Shown: one piece after another, positions 1 through 10,488 of the stretch
How the letters are laid out: the number at the start of each line of letters is the position of its first letter
How positions within the stretch are numbered: position 1 is the stretch's first letter
Assembly: GCA_026075535.2 (NCBI GenBank)
Contig: AP026542.1
Span: forward strand, 2,542,001-2,606,000
Length of the DNA stretch: 64,000 nucleotides
Direction of reading: 5' to 3'
Origin: Tricholoma matsutake
Taxonomy: Eukaryota; Basidiomycota; Agaricomycetes; Agaricales; Tricholomataceae
The notes under the pieces: generated by a model
Database searches by the model: none
What the model was told of the DNA's origin: nothing
Seen by the model: the letters and a program-made list of their open reading frames with translations, nothing else
Position numbers and translations under genes: made by a program

Positions 1-1110
1 ATCTCGGAAGCCAAGCAAAGCAGAGCTTATGTTTCAGGATTCCAACCTGGCTTATGGACTCAAATCGCTCGACAACTTGAACTCAAGTTCCCCAACCATT
101 ATCCCGACGATCCATATCCACTCAATGACATCCACAACACCGCGAAATTTGTTATAGCATCCTTGAACTTGTATTCCATTCCCCAGCAATCGATCTCGAC
201 CTTGAATTCATCATTGCCTAGTGCTCCGATCAACTCCGAAGATATTTTGCACATTTTCGAACATTTCGCATCGAACATCGCATTGGTTGTCGCAGCTTCG
301 CATCCAACCAGAATAGCGTCCGAAATTTCTGTCCCAACCTCGTTCGTCACTGATATCGCACCTTCAACCGCATTGAGCGAAATGTCCAATGGTACGCATC
401 ACAGCTCAAACATTTTGGATAACGTAGAAGCTCGCATCGCAGTGCTCGAACGCAAACTAGCTCTCGAAAAAGAGCTTGCACTTGAACAAGAAATTTTCAC
501 ACTTCGAAATTGTCATGTCGCGCCTCGCAGTCTTCATCGCATAGTTCCAGCTTCATCGCACATGTCCATGCAAGTTTCATCATCTTTGCCTTTGATAGTT
601 TCAGTCCAGTCCACTCCGATAATTGCAGTTTCATCAGCTTCAACAGTTTCGACATCGTCCAAAGAATGCAAAATTTTCGAATTACTGTTTTCGACTTCAA
701 CTCGCCCTCCGACACCATTTTTGCCTCTGCAATCTAGCTCGATCTCACCTCCGATATTCTCGTTGTATCCATCCTTGTCATCGCCCACTTCAACCTCGAT
801 TTCACATTCGCCACTCCTGATATTTTCGTCCTCGATCTCGTTGTCTGTGCCCTCATCCATTTCATCATCTATTTTGACATCGCATTCGCCCTCGTATATT
901 TCACGACCAGTTTCATGTTCACCTTCGCCCTCAAAGTCCAATATAGCACTCAAAGTTCCCTATCCATCGTATATCCATAGTCCTCAGCTCACAACCCTTG
1001 TCGTCATCCCCGAAATCTTCATTACATCCATCGTTGACCACAGTTTCGTCGACCTAGTTTTCGATCCCTCGATCTTTTGTTTGAACTATAGTTCCTCGAC
1101 CCAATTATAG
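1..1110 (+). pseudogene. gag-like remnant of a truncated gypsy element
   Basis: The first about 160 bases are nearly identical to 6395-6540 inside the complete gypsy gag further right, so the window opens inside a related element. The frame from 163 to 1110 (315 codons) then diverges. It still carries a coiled-coil stretch (EARIAVLERKLALEKELALE) that corresponds to the ADSKDRIAALEREIFAL stretch of the larger element, followed by a Ser/Thr/Pro-rich low-complexity tail. No protease, RT or integrase follows; the sequence goes straight to a polypurine tract and LTR. I read it as Gag, which would package element RNA, from a pol-deleted derivative. Its 5' LTR lies outside the window. Confidence 0.65.
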
Positions 1111-1355
1111 CAATCATGGTTAGCACTCTTGACATCAACCCAATTCGTGCATTTCCTTCTCTTTCACTCACATTTCGACTTCGTTCTATTTATCAAACTC
1201 ATCTCCACCATGCTCGACATTCTTCGATTAGCCTCAACGGCTTTTATTTCAGCTTTGACACTCCATTTCACATCGATTTAATTCGATCTTATTTGATTTA
1301 CCTTTGCAGTTCAATCGACTGACTGGGACAGTCAGTATTTTAGTCAGGGGGAGGA

Positions 1356-2517
1356 TGATAGGTTGTCTCCTTGGCTCAAAGGCCAATTCACTGTTTTGAC
1401 CACATTCTAATCACATCGGATAACTTGCACAAGGTCCCAGAAGCAGTGCGACCACTCCTGACCAAGTCTACCGAGCGCGAGCATCGTATCAAATGTAATT
1501 GAACATCGTTGAGCATTGTATCGAACACGATTGAGCATTGTATCGGACACGATTGAGCATCATCGAGCAGCGCGAGCATTGTATCAAATGCGATCAAACA
1601 TCATCGAGGATTGTATTGAACATGATCAAACATCGTCGAGCATCGCGAACATCATCGAGCATTGTCGAGCATTGTGAGCATCGTATCGAACACGATCAAA
1701 CAACATCGAACCTCAAAAAACATCATTGGACACCGTATTTCTTGTTCGAACAATCTTCGGATGCATGCTGGACACATGGGACACTATATCGTGTATATTG
1801 AACACATCTCGACCACATGTGCACGCATACAAACCGCTCGAAGCAGTTTCTGATCTTTTATTCAATTTATAACAAGGACAGTCTGGTTTTAGCTATTCTT
1901 TCTTATTATTTCTTCATCATGTGTTATATTCACCCCTTCTAGGCTTGCTTTATTGTTCTGATATACTTATATTGTCTTTTGCCTTGAGTTTTCCACATGT
2001 TTGCCTCATGTTCTCTAGCCTTTTTAGGTACTTTCTTTATTTATATAAAAAGATGTACTAGATACAAAGAAAAACAAGAAAGTCATCGTCTTCCTCCCAG
2101 ATCATAGTGATTTGAGAGTACAGTTTAGTCTTATTCAGTCCGAAGTTTGGTGTTTTATGCTAAACTTCCTCAAAATTCCTCGCATTATGCTATTTTCGCT
2201 CTCGCTTCTCTCAATTAGCCTTTTCGTCACTTCTACTACTCATCTAGTCCCCTGATCTTGCATCCGAACATATCTGCGCACTCAAAATTCCTTGAAACCT
2301 CTTCAAAAAATATCGCGACATCTCGAAAATCATTGCAAAGTCTCAAAACACATTCTTTTAGCCTCGAACTGCTTCGACAAGCAGTTGTTTTATGACTATT
2401 TGATGGTCAGTCTGACAGGTGACATCTAGAGGGCCTCGCAACCTTCCTCTGACTCATGTTATACCATCTGAAGCCATTTTGTGGGTTTTGTTTGGGTTTC
2501 CGGGTTGAGTATCATCA
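1356..2517 (+). repeat. 3' LTR of the left gypsy relative
   Basis: It begins TGATAGGTTGTCTCCTTGG and ends GAGTATCATCA, the same termini as the two LTRs of the larger element, with diverged interior sequence. A purine tract AGGGGGAGGA abuts the left edge (to 1355) as expected for plus-strand priming. A TATA-like TATATAAAAAG lies near 2040-2050, followed by a presumed transcript start. The LTR is followed by GCGTGCC. The matching left flank is off the window, so a target duplication cannot be tested. Confidence 0.8.
1480..1710 (+). repeat. degenerate tandem repeat inside the LTR
   Basis: Imperfect repeats of the type GAGCATCGTATCGAACACGAT run for about 230 bases with many CG/TG/CA variants. 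The corresponding part of the larger element's LTRs has only a short version (CGAGCATCGTCAACCATCG), so the array expanded in this copy. Confidence 0.6.
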
Positions 2518-2532
2518 GCGTGCCATGGTCAG

Positions 2533-3234
2533 ATGTTAAAGGGTACAAATAGACTACAACAGGTTCAAGTTTGTGTTATCAGTCAAGTATGGGACAGCAT
2601 GCTACTTATGCTTCACAGCATCAGAAGGCATCTCTCACTCAGGAGTGCAGGGTACAATACACTCAATCATCAAGGTATGAGATGTTCTCTGAGTCACAGT
2701 AACGAGAATTTTCTGACCATTCTGACCATTCTCGATTTAAGCTTCAAAAAACTTCGTCGAATCCAGAATCAACATGCATACAAGTGTCGCAAAGACTTGA
2801 GTGCCTTCAAGTTGCATGAGGTATCCACCTCGGAAGCCCTCCCTGCAATTCCAGAGAAACTCACTGAAGATGTGTTGTTCCACCTTCCAAAATCATGACT
2901 GTTCCTCCACGCCGCAGAGGACATTCTTGAAGGTTCGGATTATGGGGATGACCAACTTGCTCACTGGGATCAAGCTCCACCCTATGCTGTACAAGGAGAT
3001 ATAGAGATTATTGGGAAACTCGAGGATGTACAGCATAGATGGCAACACCAGATCCAGCACGAATACAAGGAGTCCTGGCTTAAAGACTACAAGACTAAGC
3101 CTGCAGATATCATTTCGTCAGAAGTCTACCACAAAATTCTCAAGAGTTTGTGTAAGTGGGAGGAGGCTAATTGTGCTCTGCAGAATCCATTTGATATCAG
3201 AATGGGGGAGCATTGGAAAAAGTGGCAGGCATGA
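2533..3234 (+). pseudogene. unrecognised reading frame with one internal TGA
   Basis: A single frame runs for 234 codons with only one stop, a TGA at 2896-2898 that could be a decayed CGA. The part after the stop (for example AEDILEGSDYGDDQLAHWDQ and a Trp/Lys-rich segment near 3040-3230) looks like real protein, with a charged helical composition. I do not recognise the family. Its position beside other repeat-derived fragments suggests a piece of a transposon gene. There are no clear splice sites or start. Confidence 0.3.
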
Positions 3235-3464
3235 CAAGTTGTAAGTCTGCGACAGGACTGGGAGGCACTTCAAGAAGGCTCTGATAAATTTTTGTGTATG
3301 TACATTGACCGTTGGTCTTAAAATATTATTGGACAGGTATTTTGAGTACACGACCTACTGGCAATTTGAGACTGGAACAACACGCATGCTAAGACCAGTG
3401 TTTATCCAGACTTTCCACTGAAGAAGATGGTGAATTTTCTAATACAAATAAATCACTGGTCACT

Positions 3465-3875
3465 TCAGCCTCTTAAAAAATATGAAAATACCTTTTTACG
3501 ATTCTCAAGTCGCCATTGAATCTCACCTGCATCACAATCAATCATGTATGGTTCAGGGAAGTGGTCAAACCAGACCAGGTATGCACGCTCTAAAAATGCA
3601 GTGAGCTCTTCTCCATGTAGTCTCTCCCGATATTCCCGGGTGAGGGAATTCAATATGCGTGCCTCGGCCTTTGTCACTTGCATCTGTGGATGGTATTCAA
3701 TACTAGTGGAACAAGAAATATTGTTATGGAAATACTGCAACGGACTGGAATTTTCTTTCAGGGTCTGGAATTCAGGGTTGTGATGATTGTTGGTTTGAGT
3801 CTTGGCAAGCTTGGCAAGCCACCGGATGCCCCTGCACAAGTTGATGATCTTGGCCCATACTATGCAAGTAGCCAA
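3465..3875 (-). pseudogene. fragment resembling the N-terminus of the 16.6-kb repeat-associated gene
   Basis: The 136-codon minus-strand frame contains LTREYRERLHGEELTAFLER, then a WFDHFPEPY stretch. This has the same layout (L..Y, then F..R.Y..WF..FPE) as the start of the gene at 16657, which has SFWARLYEGWFQKFPE. It is therefore probably an N-terminal exon of a second, decayed copy of that unnamed family. No downstream exon was found on the minus strand. Confidence 0.4.
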
Positions 3876-4307
3876 TCAGAGTGCAAATAGAATTCTGCTG
3901 AAAATCTCAGCGTAGGGTTGCATCCGTTAACACTCATAGAAAATCAGTAGGATTCCCTTTGAAGGGCCACAAATACAGTGGCAGCACAACAGACTTTGAT
4001 TTTGTAATGCTCCTGCCCACACATTACATGGTCAGACTGAAGGACCTTCAATATTCATCCGAATTACTGTAACAATGAATGCAGAAGTCAGTAGTTGACT
4101 ATTGAGCTTTAAGTGTGGTGTGAACCAAGAATTCATATCATGTTGAATCTCTATCTAAATACTGGTTAACATACCAGCTGACTGCTCTAAATTACATGCC
4201 ATATGTGTATTTGAGTCTCGACAACACAGATTGTTTATTACCTCCTTGGTCTAAGTTATGTCTTCCATATTTCCATGTTCTTTCCAACCTCACATTTATG
4301 ATTTGAT
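3876..4307. other. no gene seen
   Basis: This stretch is AT-rich with no convincing ORF, repeat or RNA gene. It separates the minus-strand fragment from the short frame that the gypsy element interrupts. Confidence 0.5.
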
Positions 4308-4464
4308 GTGCACTGCAAACATTGTATTCAAAATTTCTGTGAAGATGTACGGGATGACGAGCAGTGGACTGCTACAGTATTGCAAGATGGAAGTGCTACA
4401 GCCTACATACAACAGGCCTTTTTCCACAATGCGAACCACAACACGAGCCTCCTTAATAACGCGC
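4308..4464 (+). pseudogene. 5' part of a short Cys-rich frame split by the gypsy insertion
   Basis: The frame starts MHCKHCIQNFCEDV and runs into the insertion point. If the element plus one copy of its GCGC duplication is subtracted, the frame continues without a shift from 14802 to a TGA at 14889-14891 (continuation begins HAMTIKSCGECHF). Cys pairs on both sides hint at a zinc-binding segment, but I do not recognise the family. This was probably a repeat-derived gene before insertion. Confidence 0.35.
4461..4464. repeat. left target-site duplication GCGC
   Basis: GCGC at 4461-4464 immediately precedes the 5' LTR, and GCGC at 14802-14805 immediately follows the 3' LTR. Four base pairs is within the usual 4-6 bp range for Ty3/gypsy integrases. 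Confidence 0.8.
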
Positions 4465-5649
4465 TGATAGGTCGTCTCCTTGGCTCAAGGACCGATTCAC
4501 CACTTTAGCATCATTCTAATCACATCGGCTAACTCCTACGATGTCCCAGACGCAGCGTGACCCACTCTATTGATCACAATATCATATTGACCGCATCAAA
4601 ACATCACCAGTGACATCGATCGTATCAAAAGCCCACATCGCACAACCTTAGGACTACCCCAAAAGTCCCTAAGATTCCCCTACACGACCATTGAACATCC
4701 CCGACCAACTTCGAACAAGCCGCAATCGCAAGCGAGCATCATCAACCATCGTTGAGCATCATTGATCGATATCAAGAAACTATGAGCGACATCGGGCGCC
4801 GCCTTCATTATCTAAATGGTGGAAGACCATGCACTAGGATGTATTCCAACTCGTGCTCAAACCTGCTGATCATAGGTCAGCCTCATTCCAAGTCCCTATT
4901 GTGCACAGAACCCGCTGGACGCATTATTGCGAGACTTAGTGCAGTTTATACACAAAGGACAGTCTCTTTTAGTTCTTTCCCTTTATTACTCTTTCATCGT
5001 ATGATATATATATCTTTCTTGTTCAGATTCCAGTCTCCTTTATGGCCTTGTGCCTTAACTCATATCTTTTGCCTCATGTTCTACACATGTTTCTCATTCC
5101 ATTTTAGGAAGTTTCTTTAAAACATATAAAACTCTGTAGTATCTACTTGGAAATAAGAGGGAATCATCTTCACATATCGTCTCGTATACAGTTCTAAGCA
5201 TCTGATCAACTTTCTAAAACAATCTAAGTCTCTGCAGGTTTTCTTGATCAACGAGAAACCTCTGCGACCGTCGCATCCTCGATCCTCTCTCGATCATCTT
5301 GTCATTAGTTCTAGCAACCCTTCCAACACTTCATAGCGGTTTGCTGCACCCTTCGTATACCATCGACCAATCCAAAGGTCCCCAGAATTCACATATCGAC
5401 CATCAATGATAAACTTGTTCGCCGTCGATCTCGTCGATCGCCCTCAATATCGATCGATACTCGATCGGACCATGCCAAACACCTTTGTTTCTCATAGCAC
5501 TACCTTCACGACTAGTACCAACTGGTCATCTTTCCATCGGTTGGGCCACAAACATTTGGAACAACTCGCAACCTTCCTCTGACTCATTGCAAATATCATC
5601 GATTGCCTCATCGGCAGTTTAGGTGGTTTTCCTGGGTTGAGTATCATCA
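4465..5649 (+). repeat. 5' LTR of the gypsy element
   Basis: The 1185-bp repeat starts TGATAGGTCGTCTCC and ends GAGTATCATCA (TG...CA). It is collinear with 13616-14801. It contains CATATAAAAC near 5123-5132, a likely TATA box for the genomic RNA. Confidence 0.92.
5123..5132 (+). promoter_or_regulatory. TATA box in the gypsy LTR
   Basis: CATATAAAAC lies about 520 bp before the end of the LTR and is conserved at 14274-14283 in the 3' LTR; the diverged left LTR has TATATAAAAAG at the same relative place. Conservation across diverged copies supports promoter function. Confidence 0.5.
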
Positions 5650-5653
5650 TTTT

Positions 5654-5670
5654 TGGAGCCCACTGCGAGG
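5654..5670 (+). promoter_or_regulatory. putative primer-binding site
   Basis: TGGAGCCCACTGCGAGG begins 4 bp after the 5' LTR. TGG complements the CCA end of a tRNA, and the rest reads as the acceptor and T-stem complement of a tRNA ending GGGCTCCA. I cannot name the tRNA from memory. Confidence 0.5.
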
Positions 5671-5687
5671 GTTTCTGAATCATTTCA

Positions 5688-6914
5688 TTGTCAAACCAAC
5701 CTCGACTTCCTCGGCTTAGGCCAACACAAGCGAGAACCCTTCATATTGATACTCGCCACGCCTTCGAATCTCTCGAACAATCGGGAGACATTCTAATTCC
5801 AGTTTCTGAAGCAGAATCTACTCATCGTAGACTATTTCCTTCACCTATATCATCGCCTTCCACATTGTCATCTACTTCTTTGTCATCATCATCGACCTCT
5901 TCATTTATCCTTCCAACAACTTTGACACCTCTACCATCTATTACACAAGTCTTAACCCCTACCCCTAGAGTCATCGCATTCATGACTACCCAAACCACGA
6001 TGCCAGCTCATGGGCACTTGACCGCTCCGAAATTCAACCCAACTCAGCCTCGAGAGCTTCGACAATACTTCGAAGAGCTTGAACTGTTATTCCCGACCTG
6101 TGGCATTACTGAATCAAATCTAATGAAGAAACACGCTTGTCACTACCTCGACATCGACTCTTCAGAACTCTGGGAATCACTTCCAGAGTATCAACCTGGC
6201 ACATCATTCAATGAATTTAGAACAGCAGTACACAAACTCTATCCCAGCTCAGAAGACGATTGCAAGTGGAGCATATCTGATATGGACAAATTAGTGGGAG
6301 AACAGCTATGCATTAAGATATTCAACGTGAGCGATCTAGGAATGTATTATCGCGCATTCTACAACATTACTCACTTTTTGCGAGCAAAGAATAGGATCTC
6401 GGAAGCCAAGCAAAGCAGAGCTTATGTTCGAGGATTCCAACCCAGCTTATGGACTCGAATCGCTTGACAACTCGAACTCAAGTTCCCTGACCATTATCCC
6501 GACGATCCATATCCACTCAATGACATTCACGATGCGGCAAAATTTGTACTAGCAGGCTCCAACACATCGAACTCAGTAATCCACCAATCAACTTCCTCGT
6601 CGCACTCAACATCGAACGTTGGAAATACAGTCACCTCGTCACCTGGAACTATTACAATTAAAACTGAAGATCTAAACACAATGTTCAAACGATTCACTAG
6701 CACCATCGCTACGCATATCGCAGGTACTAAAAATCCTTGGACTAATTCGGCAGACAGACAGGCACACATTGATGCACTCCTTTGCATATTTTGCAGTTTA
6801 TCGGGACATTTTATTCCTGACTGTATGGTTTGTCAGTCATACCTGAACGAAGGGAAGTGTAAGCGAAACGCAGAAGGAAAGATCGTACTTCCTAATGGAC
6901 AATTCACCCCTTGA
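5688..6914 (+). pseudogene. gag: gypsy Gag with CCHC zinc knuckle
   Basis: Gag forms the virus-like particle and binds element RNA. The frame starts MSNQPRLPRLRPTQAR, has a Ser/Thr/Pro-rich region, then the capsid-like helical part (FNPTQPRELRQYFEELELLF), and a CCHC knuckle CIFCSLSGHFIPDC near 6778-6819, followed by the GKCKRNAEGK motif typical of basidiomycete gypsy Gag. The frame is interrupted only by TGA at 6465-6467 and 6912-6914. At the first, the left element copy has CGA in the same place, so it is a C-to-T change at CpG. The same frame continues into the protease. Confidence 0.8.
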
Positions 6915-8243
6915 AGTATCCCTGGCAGGTTTATCAAGGAACACATCAATGAATGGTGGAAACGCAACCCAGATGCAACCCCAGCAGCCACACTTTTATT
7001 CAGCATCGCACCATCGGCACCTTCGACTTTGACTAGTTCAACCTCAGCTGCGATCACTTTGATAACAGAGTCAGATGCCATTTCTATATTGGGATTGGAG
7101 ATGAAAGGCATTTATCATAACTCGACATTGACAGCTGACTCCAAAGATAGAATAGCGGCTCTCGAGCGCGAAATATTTGCGCTTCAAAGTGGTCGACCAT
7201 TTTCACGTCTGAACAAAGAGGTTCGAAATTCAGTTCTGGCCACGACAACCCCTGTCCCTGCATCGTCAATGTCTACTGCTACAGTCCCACCACCCTCAAC
7301 ATCTTCATTGACAACAGTCAACCCTTCGACTTCAACTACTGCTCCAACATTGACATCGACGTCTCCCGCATCAACCACTTTGCCATCGACCACCATACCC
7401 CCAATGCAAACCTCGGTACACCCATACACATTGGTCAGGGAGAATGCCTATTTGCCACCACACAAAAGGAACTTCACTGGCGCATTGAAGGGTAAGGAAA
7501 AAGATGGACCATTGTATGCGACACAGGCACCGGTACAGAACGAGAAAATCGCGCACGATATATTTGCGTGCTCAATGAAGATGCCAATTGTCATGCTGAC
7601 ATCTGAAGAATTACTCTCGCTTTCACCCAAGGTTCGAACAAAATGGAGAGAACAGGTCACACTGAAACGAGTCCCACAATCCGGAAACAATGCGACGAAC
7701 ATGTTTAGTCCCGATGCGATCATCATGCCTGACCCATACAAGACCTATATTAGCAGTCTCCGACCCAGTGAAATCCCTCAGCCTTTTGTCGTTGCTAAAG
7801 AAACTTCATTGATTAGATCAGTTATTATGGATGTCCATGGTAACAACCAGGTAGAAAGTGTCGTCAATCCTGGTTCCTCGATCATATCGATGGCCAAAGA
7901 TGTTTGCCATGAACTCGGTCTAGCATACGACTCCTCAATTAGGCTTCCAATGCAGTCTGCTAATGGGACTGTAGACAAAACACTCGGTTTAGCACACAAC
8001 ATACCCTGTGATCTCAGTGGAATCACCCTATACATGCAGATACATATTATTTGGGACCTGGCTTACGATATTCTACTCGGACGACCTTTCAATGTCTTAA
8101 TGGAAAGCGTTATTAGAAACTATTGGAACGAAGCACAAACCATCACGATATGTGATCCTAACTCAACTCAGACCGCTACAATTCCCTCGATACCTCGATT
8201 GCACTGTCGTCAAAAAGTAGTTCAAGAGGATTTTCAGCGTTAG
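6915..8243 (+). pseudogene. gypsy linker and aspartic protease domain, catalytic Asp changed
   Basis: This continues the gag frame. A coiled-coil segment (DRIAALEREIFAL) and a low-complexity Ser/Thr/Pro linker lead to a retropepsin-like domain near 7840-8110. It has the VVNPGSSIISMAKDV motif where VVDPGSS is expected, and the ILLGRPF motif that closes the fold. The active-site Asp codon is AAT at 7866-7868, preceded by C; a GAT to AAT change at a CpG (C-to-T on the other strand) explains it. The protease would process Gag-Pol, so this copy cannot do so. RT follows in the -1 frame. Confidence 0.75.
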
Positions 8244-9345
8244 AGAATGAAATTTCGGAACAGTGCACTTTTCTCATCTCATTTGACTCTTCCAACTCCT
8301 CTATATTTATCGAGCACACTGCAAATATCCCCGAAATCGACTCCTCTGAAGAATTATCTGCAACGCTTTCTGACTTATATTTATCTGCATGCAACGAGTT
8401 CCACGTTCCTCAAAACGCCTCGATGGTGTTTATACCTATGCGACCTTCTTTATCATCAGTTTCCCCTTCCTCAGTTATTTCCAACAATCCACAGTCTAGT
8501 TATTTATCGATGAAGAAAAAGTATAAACCAGTCGCACAGAAGGTCTGTCCAATCATGGCCAGACTACCCGATCATTTTAGAATCATTTGATGCATCGAGG
8601 GCGATCCCCTCAAAGACATGCCTCCACTAAATCCCCATCCTCCAATATTCAAACCAACTCCTCGATATAACCTCGAACGCAAAAACATCATTGATCGAAA
8701 TCATCCAGGCGATTTCTTATGGCCTCAAGAACGAGACCTCATGCATGACTTCATTCAAAACCAGCAAGCAGGGTTCACATGGACCGAAAACGAATGAGGA
8801 AGGTTTCAACCTGATTTCTTCCCCCCTATTGAGTTCCCAGTCATCCCTCATACCCCTTGGGTCGAACACAATATCCCCATACCGCCTGGTTTGTATGAAC
8901 AGATTTGCAAGATGCTGAAAAAGAAGGTCAAAGCAGGAGTCTACGAGTCGTCGAACTCATCATACCGATCACGATGGTTTTGCATTGCAAAGAAAGAAGC
9001 AAAATCGCTCTGAATAGTCCACAGCCTCAAGCCATTAAACCAAGTTACGATTCAGCACTCAGGTGTCGTCCTGATCCCCGAGCATTTAGCCAAACAGTTT
9101 GGAGGATGCACTTGTGGTGGAATGTTGGATTTATATGTTGCATTCAACAAAAGGCTCATATCTGAATCCTCTTGAGATCTAACAACTTTCCAGACCCCAT
9201 TTGGCACACTTCAAATTGTCACCCTACCAATGGGTTGGACAAACTCAGTTCTGATCCTACACAACAACATAACTTTCATCCTACAACCTGAGGTCCCTCA
9301 CATCACGATCCCTTATATTGACGACACACCGGTGAAGGGTCTGAA
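8240..9345 (+). pseudogene. gypsy reverse transcriptase
   Basis: RT copies the element RNA into cDNA. The -1 frame relative to the protease contains conserved RT stretches: a SSNSSYRSRWFCIAKKEAKS segment, the LPMGWTNS segment near 9227-9250, and the catalytic YIDD at 9314-9325 with both Asp intact. In-frame TGA codons at 8588, 8795, 9011 and 9173 interrupt it. At 8795, 9011 and 9173 the family expects Arg, consistent with CGA to TGA. A frameshift near 9340 moves the frame at the start of the connection to RNase H. Confidence 0.8.
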
Positions 9346-10450
9346 ATGAAATCGGAATATCAAACGATCGGTGGGTCTTATGAAATGATTGTCAACAACT
9401 CAGGCATTCAACGATTCATGTGGGAGCATTTCGAGAACCTAAATTGCATTGTCCAGCACATGAAGTATTGTGGTGGGACGTTCTCTGGACCGAAATTATT
9501 TGCTTGTGTCCCCGAGATAATCGTTTTAGGTCATCAATGCAATATTCAAGGCCGAATGGCTGACCCAACGCGTATTGATAAAAATGGGGTCCGTGTCGTA
9601 CACTCACAGAAGTTAAGGCATTCTTAGGAACAATTGGAGTTTGTCGAATTTTCATCCAGAGTTTCGCACATCGAGCAGCTGCTAATCAATCTTACTCAAA
9701 AAGATGTGCCCTTCAAATTCAGCCCATCTCAGGTAGCAGCGCAAGAAGATCTCAAGCATGTGCTCCTAAACTCGCCAGCGATTTGAGCCATCAACTATAC
9801 CTCAAACGCCCCAGTAATCCTCGCAGTCGACACATCGAGCATTGCCATCGGCTATTTCCTAACACAATGTGACCGCGATAACCCTCGAAAGCGATACTAC
9901 AGTCGATTTGGCTCAATCATGCTCAACGACCGTGAATCGTGGTTTTCGCAACTGAAGCTCAAGCTTTATGGTCTATATCGAGCCCTTGGGGCACTTCATT
10001 TATACTTGATAGGGGTACAAAACCTTATCATCGAGGTCAATGTGAGGTATATCAAAGGCATGCTCTCAAATCCCGATATCGCGCCTAGCGCTAGCATAAA
10101 CTGATGGATAGTATCCATTCTAATGTTCCACTTCATGCTAGTTCATGTCGCAGGTATGCACCATGGGCTGGACAGCCTTTCGCAATGTCCTCGACAAACC
10201 GAAGATGACGATGTCGAAGTAGAAGAAGAATTTGGCGACTGGATCGACCAACTACACGGTTTCGTTCACCAAATCAACCCAATCTCAATTCGACCTTTCC
10301 CCTCTCACATGACTTATCCCACTTTTGCCCAAGCTTCGGATTTCAGTAAGGGGGAGGACATTTCATACAAAGACATACCTAGATCAGACAAATCAAAGAA
10401 AGAAGACAAACGACTACTGCTCATTCATCAATGGTTAGACAATATGGTGT
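9346..10450 (+). pseudogene. gypsy RT thumb/connection and RNase H
   Basis: The part from 9346 reads GGSYEMIVNNSGIQRFMWEH and GHQCNIQGR, which follow YIDD in this clade. The RNase H core begins near 9810 (VILAVDTSSIAIGYFLTQCD, first catalytic Asp) and continues through an NDRESWFSQLKLKLYGLYRA stretch with the Glu helix. A late LVHVAGMHHGLDSLSQ segment is the usual end of the domain with the last Asp. TGA at 10102-10104 again replaces an expected Arg. RNase H removes RNA from the hybrid and leaves polypurine primers. Confidence 0.7.
10340..10358 (+). promoter_or_regulatory. internal copy of the polypurine tract (candidate central PPT)
   Basis: ATTTCAGTAAGGGGGAGGA at 10340-10358 is identical over 19 bases to 13597-13615, the tract directly before the 3' LTR. 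It lies between the RNase H and integrase domains. In Ty1 and lentiviruses a second tract in pol primes an extra plus strand. The internal tract is also coding (DFSKGED), so identity at the DNA level suggests selection on the nucleotide sequence. Confidence 0.6.
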
Positions 10451-10488
10451 GACCCCCACATCTATCAGACACAGAGTACACTACCTTT

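Noticed and set aside
534..953. Acidic 139-codon minus-strand frame
   Set aside because: Complement of the Ser/Thr/Pro-rich gag linker; acidic composition is the mirror of TC-rich codons.
2517..2530. GCG after the left LTR matching the GCGC duplication of the larger element
   Set aside because: The left flank of that LTR is outside the window, and three bases can match by chance, so no target preference is claimed.
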